Below are positions 55,474 through 64,000 of a DNA stretch of 64,000 bases, in pieces; the first letter of the stretch is position 1, and each line of letters opens with the position of its first letter. The DNA is from Litoditis marina. Taxonomy: Eukaryota > Nematoda > Chromadorea > Rhabditida > Rhabditidae. The notes below the pieces were generated by a model, which saw only the letters and a program-made list of their open reading frames with translations, made no database searches and was not told the DNA's origin. The DNA lies in the NCBI GenBank assembly GCA_964036275.1, contig OZ038434.1, forward strand, positions 37,533,279-37,597,278, given 5' to 3'. A program made the position numbers and the translations under genes.

Positions 55474-55639
55474 GAACTGTTTTTCTATAGTTACGAAGTA
55501 ACGGTCATTTCTGATAAAAATGATATTTTTGAACTTTAAGCTAAACAAGGAATGTTATGAGGTTCTATTGAAGTTTTTAACGGCGCCGTAGTTCAGAACA
55601 ATTGGCGTAGTTATAACCTTGTTCAAGTGAGAGCAACTT

Positions 55640-55718
55640 TTGTGCTCCAGGCAGGAATCGAATCTTCGTTCGCCGTGCGTGAATAGAGCTTTTATCCAAT
55701 CCGCCAATCAGGCATGTG
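55640..55718 (-). repeat. tRNA-like sequence, copy B
   Basis: Duplicate of 21,545-21,622 with the same A-box-like region and a slightly changed B-box side. Confidence 0.5.
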
Positions 55719-56231
55719 AATAGGAGTGAAAACCAAGCTGTACCCGCCTGTCGAGTTCTTCATTGAAAAAAGTCGTTCTCCTACACGTTAAACTCTTCTT
55801 TCTTTCTTATTTTCACGAAACCGGTCTATCCATGATTTTTCGCGAGACTATTTTTGGCCCTCTCACACGTAATATTCAAATTTCAAACATACCTGGAAAA
55901 TACGTATACCTCAACTTTTTTATAGCTTTTCAACAATGTAAGAAGTTTCGGAATAAGTTAATTTTGAGCGAAACTTTGCCGCGATTTGAGGAGGCGGACA
56001 CTTTTGTCGCCGCCGCCGCCTCCGCCTCCGAGCACGGAAGCCATTTTTGCGAGACGTTTGGCCCTCTTACTTCTCTCAATTAATTTCACTCGGAACGTGA
56101 GCTCAGTGTCTTGTAGACGTGTTGCCCTTCAGTGATTCATGCAAATATCTAGGAAAATTGTCGACGTACTTTGAAGAAAATGGTAATAAACTGTTTTTGA
56201 ATGTCTGCAGACCTCTGAACAAAAACTAATC

Positions 56232-56254
56232 TGCGCAGCGCTCCGCGCTGCGCA
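56232..56254. repeat. Perfect GC hairpin, copy B
   Basis: Identical to 22,144-22,166: a 10-bp perfect stem with a TCC loop. Confidence 0.85.
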
Positions 56255-57290
56255 CGATGATCGAAAAGTTTGAGTAGGAAAAAAGTAGAAAACAAAATGT
56301 CGCAATCAATCAATTGTGTCCAATGAAAAACGAGGATAAATACTATCTAAAGTTAGTTATTGATTGAGTTCAAAGTTACGCCGTTTTGGCCTCCGCACTT
56401 CTACCAAAGTACGAAAATAGGTTTGAAGCCCGTAAAGTTCTAGATAATAAAACTTCACCTTAGTTAAGTTTATTTTAAGTTATATATATTGTACTAATAA
56501 AACCAAATTACCTTGTCCAGTGATTGAAGAAAGGGTCGAAAACTGATCGGGAACCATACTGGAATACTGGTGTTTCCTTGCAGTACTTTTTTTGATACGA
56601 TCCACCAAAGCTTTTTACCATCGACAACCGCACTCCAAACGTTTCCTGAAAAGTCAATACCATTCAAGAAAGATGGAAAGTCTGATGTGCTTTTTCAAAC
56701 GTTTGATTGGCTTTAAAAATGTCAATTTGATGAATATGGCTAACAAGTTTTTTAGTCAGAAAACCTCAGATTTGGTGAGCTAATGCAAACCTTCTCGATG
56801 AAAATCGTGTTCATGATGAACAATTGAGACGCCTTTAAATGGAAGAAACTAACCTGATAGTAACAGCATAAATACTGTAGAATTGAATATCTAGTACTTT
56901 CCAGAGATGTATGACCCGGTAATGAGAATCACATAGGGTTGAAGGATACACTAAGATGCCACGCCTACGAGTTGATTGGGGTTTCAGTTTTGAGTAGCAC
57001 ACCTGGGTGAGAATATTGGAAAGGCAATAAGCCAATAGGTAATTGGGGATTCACCTCAAAACTCAATTAAGTTCTAGATGTAAGATTATGAACCACATTA
57101 AGGTGTTCTGTGTATCAGAGCATGAAAAACAGGAGATTTGTGGATCAAACTACAAACACAGAAAAACAGGACACAATCTGCTTCTGAAGACGATCATCAT
57201 GGTCACGTAAATAATGTAGAGACTTTAGAAAATGTTCACGTTTCTCAATTTTGATGTACAGACTCAACTCAACCTCATAACTCAACATCA

Positions 57291-57526
57291 TATAGTTCGT
57301 TTCACCAATCGATGACTTTCTACAGTAATCTTTCAAAAATTCAAACGCATTTATCTAATCAACAAATAGAATTCAAGATTCACTGTTTTGTATGCTTGTA
57401 GCACCCAAAGTGGAGAACTAAATCACACAGTTTGAACTATAAACAATCTTCTACAAGATATGATAAATCCACTTGAAGATTTTATTATCTTACTGTAGAG
57501 GGCTATTGTTCCGTGAAACAGACTAT
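57291..57526. other. 236-bp segment absent from block A
   Basis: In block A, CAACATCAT runs straight into AACTTGCAAATCG. Here 236 bases lie between. No target duplication or inverted ends were seen, so loss from A is the simpler reading. No gene seen. Confidence 0.6.
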
Positions 57527-57800
57527 AACTTGCAAATCGATCGGTCGTTACAGACTTGTATACATTATTGCTCCTTTTCTGGGCATATTCTTTATCGATT
57601 GCGCTTGTTCTATTGCGATCAAAGCTCTGTATTCCACTTTATTGATTGGATTGTTATCTTTTCGTTTGTTTCCCATAGTTTGCAATATAGCTTTCAAAGG
57701 ACTGATTCGCATACTTCCACGACAGTGGTTCTTGAACATTTTTCGTAACTGGAAAACTGATTTGAATACTTCAATAGTTGGTCTTTTAATGACATTCTGA
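57527..57800 (+). pseudogene. Chemoreceptor last-exon fragment, copy B
   Basis: Matches exon 7 of the receptor gene from CKSIGRYR and remains open further, to a stop at about 57,800, through a further hydrophobic stretch and PRQWFLNIFRNW. This suggests that the receptor at 14,355-18,317 may have lost its original C-terminus. No upstream exons are nearby. Confidence 0.6.
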
Positions 57801-58472
57801 TGTTGTAACGAACGAACAGTGTATTGTTTTCAAAGGCTAACTGGGTATGAAAATGATTATATGTCTCAATCTTTTCCCTTGTACAAGTGAATTATATTTC
57901 TGATCAACATTTATCTTTTCAATCTTCTGATTTGTCTGTCAAATATCACGTTCTTATCATTATCAGATCATGTGAGAATATCGGTTCGGAAAAATAACTT
58001 GATTGTTTTGATTGTTTTCGGTTGTTTTCCATTTATTTCACGGGAATTTGTTAGTTCTCATTCTGCCAACTTCGGAATATTTCATACATCATTAAATGTT
58101 ACTGGTCGTTATTTGGTTTCCAAAGACTTGTTTTAGTTTAATCTCACCGTGATTCGCGAGATTTGACTAAAAATCAATTGGAAAAACTACTCACACAATG
58201 GAACTGAAAGGCGTTCCCCGTATGCTGCTTCAGATAAAGCGAACCTCACACCCGTGGTCTTTCCCAGTTCAAATGAAACCCGAACTTGAAGTTTTTTCTG
58301 AAGTTTGCGTTTAAACTCAGAAAAAGCGTCGTTGCAAATCAGTAAACTACTGCTTATACAGCGTGGCTGTCATAGATATTGATTTTTTTCTCTTGTCTTC
58401 TGACTCTCCGGTGCCCGCACTGTCTCTAGAATTGTTGCAATACAGGTCCGACCAGACGCGGATTTGTAATTA

Positions 58473-58512
58473 ACTATGGTCCCAGAAGAAGCCTATGGTC
58501 CCAGAAGAATCT
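58473..58512. repeat. 20-bp tandem duplication, copy B
   Basis: Same doublet as 29,371-29,410. The stretch 57,830-58,960 is otherwise duplicated repeat DNA without a gene. Confidence 0.8.
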
Positions 58513-58965
58513 GTTACTGATATGGAGTCGGTAGGTTGGCTCTGGGTGGAAATTCGAGAGTAACCTGTACGTTTTGAGATCAAAGTAAAAGGCCAGCCCA
58601 ACCTTCATCGATCCGAAATTACAATTTGCGTTCTGGTCAGCATGAGGCAAACACTTTTGTCAACAGAGATGTAGCCATGATATCATATTTTTTTGTTGAT
58701 TGAAATGCATAACAAGTTAGCTCTCACGAGAGCGTATTAAAGCCTTCTCTAACTCAAATTCGGTTCGATTTACGCTCTCGGAAAGTTTTTACGAGAAAGG
58801 AGTTCTGCTTCATGGATTGTCGATTAGACTACAGTATAAACAAGTCTTCATTGGAAAACTATGTCGTATGATGTTTCAAAATGTACAAACGAGTTGTCAT
58901 GATCACTTTTTGTTGGTCAAAGAAGCTGTAACTGGCTCGGAGTCGGTTGGTTGGTCATCGAGCAG

Positions 58966-59160
58966 GGGGCGGCTGGGCAAAGGGCAGGCGCGGTGTAGTC
59001 GTTGCCAGCGGAAAGGTGGAGGGGTACTGTATATATCACTTTCCACTGTTATGTGCTCTATTGGCGCAGTGGTTAGCGCTCTGCTACGAATATTCTGCCC
59101 GCAGGTTCGATTCCGGCTAGAGACAGAAATTCATGAATTTGGCACCTACTATAGCAGCTG
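58966..59160 (+). repeat. tRNA-derived SINE-like element, copy 4
   Basis: TTGGCGCAGTGGTTAGCGCT and GCAGGTTCGATTCCGG are the A- and B-box-like parts. Duplicate of the copy at 29,865-30,065. Confidence 0.7.
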
Positions 59161-59299
59161 CGCTACTCGAGCATTATCTTCAAAGGAGTTATTGCATTGG
59201 CATTGATATAACCTCTTCTAAAAGTTTTTCAGGTGCATATATTCGTTAACTTTGTTTGGTCCAAAACCACACACAAAGACAGAAAAAGCTTATTGACAG

Positions 59300-60060
59300 A
59301 TTTCTTGTTGATTAGTTATATACAAACAATTGTTGTGATCACTGATTGCTGGTGTTGAAGAAGCTGTCACTGGTTTGTAGTTGGTTGGTTGGCCCTGAAA
59401 AACATGGGTAATGATTGGAGATGGTGAAACACTATATTTTTATCCACTGTGTTATCTCTTGCTTCAAATGAACTAACAAAGGGAATCCTAATTGGTCAAA
59501 GACCTGTTTCGTTTCTTTTGAATGTTGCTACGGTTATCCCTACAGAATGAGTGCCGTTTTCCTGTCTCGTTCGGTGGGATGTTTGTGAGAAAATCTCGGG
59601 ATGGTTACTCTAAGCTCAAGCATTTTTTTTCCACTTTTTCTAGACGCATGTTCTCGAACTGTCAATGGGACTCACCGTAACCAATCACTAGGGCAGCCAG
59701 GAAGATGATCACTCTCAAAAAAGACTTTTTTGTCCATTATAACCAGTAGACGATGATAGAACGAAATGGCAGTCGTCATAACGTTGTTGGTCGTCAGAAA
59801 CACCAATAGCAAAACTGAAACAAAGGTATATAGGAATATACTTTGTTATTCCAAGTATGAAAACAACCCGAGATGAAATCCAAAAACAGTTAGTCAAGAG
59901 GCAAAAATTTATGAACGAAAATGTATCAACAATTTACCTCGGACATAATAGAACCAATAGAACCAGCTGAAGGAGAGCAGAAACAGTTTGGTAGTCGAGT
60001 ATGACATCGAATTCGGGATAAGATAGAGAATAGCAGAACAATCGCAATTGAGGTCAGTAC
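59300..60060 (-). pseudogene. Chemoreceptor pseudogene, block B
   Basis: Minus-strand TM2 exon (about 59,940-60,055), TM3-TM4 exon (about 59,672-59,815) and tail exon (about 59,300-59,400). It retains more of the TM4 region than the block A copy (30,185-30,930), so the deletion there happened after duplication. Confidence 0.55.
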
Positions 60061-63000
60061 ATGCTAGGTATTCACATGTCATAACCACAAGTACACCATT
60101 GGACGACCACGGATGTAGTGAAATATATCATCTGAAAGAAGTATAGTTAGGTATGAGTTACAGTTCTCACAACTGTCCGTTTTTTTAATTTTCCGCTACT
60201 GTTTGTTTATTTTGTTACGCTAAAATCAGGTCAAAATATAAGAACTTCAACTATACCAAAGTTTTCCTGTATGATTAAACGACTCAATTTCATTTTAGCA
60301 TCATAAGTTACATTTCATAGAACATGAACGAGCCAAACGTTACCTGAGTTGTACTTCTCCATCGAACTTGGTCTTTTCTGGAATTGGAGCATTCTCAGAA
60401 AGTATTCTTCGTTGAAAACCTCTGCGATCTCCTTGTGAAGTGTTGTTGAGGTTTCACGGTAGATATGATGGTGAGGTAGGCCAATCAAACCAGAATGAAG
60501 AGTGCCTGGACGAAAACTGGTGTCTCGCTCAGATGTATCGTAAACGGTATCCGTTTCTTCTCTAATATGTTATCTGACTTTGACCGTGAGAAGTTGTCTA
60601 AAATCTTCTCATTCAACCATTCCGAGAAGCAGGGAATCTAGACCGTTGTCACCATTTCGTTCCTGAAATCAGTTGGAATGGGGATTGACATGAATTGACA
60701 GTTGTAGTTTGCACTCGATACATAATTCCATCTTCGAACAAAATAAGCAGGAGCAAACTACAAACACAGCAGGATGTACTTGAGTCCGATTGTGTTAACT
60801 GAACACAGGAGAAAGATGGGTCCTATAAAATACACGGTCGCTTCGCTATGATAAAACAGGTTTGTAGTTTGATCGCAATACGCTGATCACAACCGAGATT
60901 CGGTCAATGATTGCTAACTCTATGTTCTAGATAAAACAACGTGTTTTTGAAAACAATTGAGATTTTGAATAAATTGAAGAAAACTAACCTGCTAGTTTGA
61001 ACATAGATATTGTAGGAGTAAGTACGTGGTACTTTCCAGAGATGTTTTATTCGGTAATAAGAATGGAATAGAGTCAAAGGTTACACGCCACGCCCATAAG
61101 TTAATTGGGGTTTCTGTTTTGAGTAGCACACCTGGGTGAGAATATTGGAGAAGCAATGGGACCAATAGGTAATTGGATGAGAAATTGGATTGGATTCAAT
61201 GGATAAATGAACTCAATTATGCCCTAGAAGTGAATATAGAAATCATGGCTTCTGAAATCATGGAAATCATGGCTTCCAAAAATGGCTTCTGAAGACTTAT
61301 CAAAAAAAGAGAATCTGAAATTTGGGTCAAGATTCACAGGTTGGGTTTATTGGACCTAGAGAAGCTTAAGTTTATAGTTTCAGAAAAATATAAAATATAT
61401 ATAAAGTTGAATTTTCGTATTCCGGATGTTTTTGGATAGTGGGATATGAAGCATTGGGGACCCTTATTTTTTACAGAGTTATAGCGTTATAGAGTGTCGT
61501 CATGGATTGGTAACATTTTCCGTTATGAAGTGGTCCACGTAAGTGGGGGTGAGTTTTACGGTGAGGGTTCCAGATCCTATATCTCGGCTCAACGTGGTTC
61601 GATTCCCGGAAACTCTTTCTCAGTTGTTCATCAACTCAGTTGATGGCGGTGTGCAGAAAATTGAGTTGGTAAGTCAGAACTTAAAAACGTTATGGCTCGT
61701 CGTGATTTCGGTCATTTTTTTCTTATTTTGGCGATAAAAATCGTTAAAATGATGTTCAGATGTGAACGTTTCCGGAACACTATTTTTCTATCGAGATTAA
61801 TCCACAAATCGGTTTTCGATTCGTGAAAATCGGTTGAGGGCAGACATATGGCCGAAGTTTCAAATTTTGTCATGGATTGGTGACGTTGTAACGTTGAAAG
61901 CAAAACTAATACGTGTTACGGTAATGGAAGAATCGGAGATAGGAGCTGAGGTTTGTTGGCTGGGTTTATCTCATACACAGAGGGTGGAACTGAAAGTTTG
62001 AGCAAATTTGGTCAAAGTTGAAATTGAGAAACCACGGGATCAAACTACAAGCATAACGATTTTCAGAACTTTCCGGGAAAAGGGTGGTAATCCTGGTTTA
62101 AACGGAGATACTCAGCTGAAACTTGCTCGAGGAGTAAAATAGGTCTTTTTGACGATTCTGTAAATGGTTCGGCCAAAAATGTTTATAACTGGCCAACTTT
62201 TTCAATGTCGCTAAAAAACGACAAATGTCGTTTTAAATCGACATTTTGGTCGTTTTTTAATACCTGTCTGAAATAAACACATCCTGCGAACTTTTGAAGC
62301 ATATTTATGTTGGAGCTAGATTTAGGGGTTCGGCAGTTGTTACCCCTTTTTTGGACAAAATACGGAAAGTTGGTATTCGTTTACGGAACTCGCAACAGCA
62401 GCGTGATTTGGCAGTCCATATCAGCTATCTGTCTACCGTGGCAAAATTGCAAGGAATGGGGAATAGTTTGTTTTTCGTAAGATAAAGTGATAAGAAAGAA
62501 CTATGATGGGGTTGAATTGAGTATGTCAGGTGGACATGAAATTTCAGAGCTACATCATATCAAGAGGTTCAATATTCCACAGTTTAAGCACATGATAAAC
62601 TGTATACTGTATACCAGTCCATTCCAACACTTCTTTTTGTTATATTAGCGTATATTTACCTATGTTCGTATATTGCATGTCGTTGTTTAAACAACATCGT
62701 ACAAATACGGTCATAAGTTGACAAATGTGCATAACTCAGCTTGGAAGTGTCTTCTCCAAGTCGTCATAAAACAAGTAAGAAGATCAGCTATCGCTAAATG
62801 TGGTCTCACATGTCGTTTTGAAATAACGTTCCAGAGAAAATGATATTTATTTTTGAACGTAGCAGTTGTTTGATGTTCCAAACTGTCCATTTCCATGGTT
62901 TTGACAGCTCTCAAGTTTTTCAAAGGTTCAATCCACGCCAACAGTATAGTCCCGGTCATTCCTACTGAGACTTGGCAGTGTGCCAATGAATATTCTAGGA

Positions 63001-64000
63001 TGTTTTTCACCGCTTTGGAGGTTTTGTTCAATAATCTGCAAAACCCCGGAAGCGATTGTTCAATCCCATAAGACAATGTTAACAAAAAACGTCTGTAGAG
63101 TACTTTGTCTGCTCTAAGGGATGGTCATCCGAAAATCTTGGCACAATGCCAAGGGGTCTCAGTGGGAATGAAATGAATAATATTTCTACGTTATCCATAG
63201 TGATGACCATTGAATGCAACCAGAGAGATTGAGGAACACAAATGGACATTTATCGATTTCACTGTGCCGCGATCAAAAAGGTTACTTTCGCGTCAAACTA
63301 CAACGAAGAGTTGGGCACTTTTCATAGAGTTTCATGAGAATATACTAGAGGTAAATTGAACAGTCACGTGAGGTTATCATTCTAACGAGGAATCGCGCGC
63401 TTTGTCATCTCATGTTTCTGATTTTTGCTGTGTTTAACATCAAGTGACTGTGCAAATGACTAACAATATAACGTCTATTCATATTTCACGTTACCATGAT
63501 AATCGTCCTTAGAGGCATAGTTAAAAGCTGTCCTTTTGTTGTTTGTTCTTCTGTATTTGTAGTTCGATCACATTCCTGAAGTCAACAATTCTTCTTTTTC
63601 TCATGTTCCGGACACCATAATTTGTTTCATATTCTTACCTCTTGAACATAATTGAGGTTCAAGGTAAACCCCCAACTACCTATCGCCTTTCCAATATTCT
63701 CACCCAGGTGTGCTACTCAAAACTGAAACCCCAATTAATTAGTAGGCGTGGCATCTTGGTGTAACCTTTGACCCTCTATGATTCTCATTACCGGATCATA
63801 CATCTCTGGGAAGTACTACACACTTACCTATACAATATTTATGTTCTCCCAATCAGGTCAGTTCTCTTCATATTTCTTTACCAGAAATCTCAATTGTATC
63901 TAATGAACAAGATGTTCATCGATGATACAAGGTTCGCAATTGTTCACCGAATCTACCGTTTGAGAGAGCATATCAGACTTTCCATATTGCTTGAATGGTA
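59640..64000 (-). repeat. Large repeated unit, copy 4 (runs off the window)
   Basis: Reverse complement of copy 1 from about 6,760 down to 2,060. It keeps the empty sites for three insertions found in copy 3. Confidence 0.85.
62711..63085 (-). pseudogene. F-box/FTH-like gene fragment, copy 4 (longest)
   Basis: 124 open codons on the minus strand, including LAWIEPLKNLRAVKTMEMDS, then a segment EHQTT...W.VISKRHVRPHL and LLTCFMTTWRRHF. A Leu-rich stretch, a short 'L..hQ' region and a downstream 'DL....T.W' are loosely as in the FTH/DUF38 regions of nematode F-box proteins, which select ubiquitin-ligase targets. No F-box is visible and the frame has no proper start. It is the best template for recognising copies at 2,990, 8,640 and 42,740. 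Confidence 0.35.

Larger units (their letters stand above)
51115..64000. repeat. Segmental duplication, block B (runs off the window)
   Basis: Same-orientation partner of block A (18,595-46,105), closely similar over most of its length. Private sequence: about 800 bases at 52,320-53,125, a Mutator-like insertion at 54,508-55,237, and 236 bases at 57,291-57,526. Its right part, from about 59,640, is repeated-unit copy 4. Block B lacks the LTR element, the hAT-like MITE, the 33.4-kb SINE and the 8.3-kb block. Confidence 0.88.

Overview
The window looks like a repeat-rich chromosome arm of a nematode, most likely Caenorhabditis or a close relative. It is AT-rich. Exons are short and bounded by GT donors and TTTCAG-type acceptors. 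There is a Str-superfamily-like chemoreceptor gene with many decayed relatives, an intact Ty3-type LTR retrotransposon, a CR1-group non-LTR element, Maverick/Polinton polymerase remnants, SINE-like tRNA-derived repeats and many MITEs. No bacterial-style operons, rRNA, CRISPR or convincing functional tRNA were seen. The species is not identifiable from the sequence alone.

Layout. 1-6,900: copy 1 of a large repeated unit holding a receptor pseudogene (minus) and an F-box/FTH-like fragment (plus), then another receptor remnant. 7,458-10,797: a SINE and unit copy 2 in the opposite orientation. 10,545-12,370: two more receptor pseudogenes. 12,400-14,350: low-complexity DNA and a 505-bp tandem duplication. 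14,355-18,317: the one near-complete receptor gene, seven exons. 18,595 onward: block A of a tandem segmental duplication, which ends in unit copy 3 (to 46,105). Block B (51,115 to beyond the right edge) ends in unit copy 4. Between them lie a CR1-type element, the last two exons of a small host gene (48,889-49,748) and a Maverick DNA polymerase fragment.

Comparing A with B gives a relative history. The LTR element (23,522-28,728), a hAT-like MITE (31,927-32,637), a SINE (33,372-33,566) and an 8.3-kb TIR-bounded block (34,271-42,598) are in A only, with clean empty sites in B and usually in copies 1 and 2. A 730-bp Mutator-like insertion (54,508-55,237) is in B only.

The most unusual part is the 8.3-kb TIR-bounded block. 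It contains exons with good coding character, a 200-bp near-perfect inverted repeat, tandem repeats studded with TGACGTCA, and several MITEs. One of its exons (39,331-39,428) joins in frame to exons 2 and 3 more than 9 kb away, outside the block. Either a transposon has captured or split a host gene, or the gene's intron has been heavily rearranged. All functional calls come from motifs read by eye; no database search was possible.
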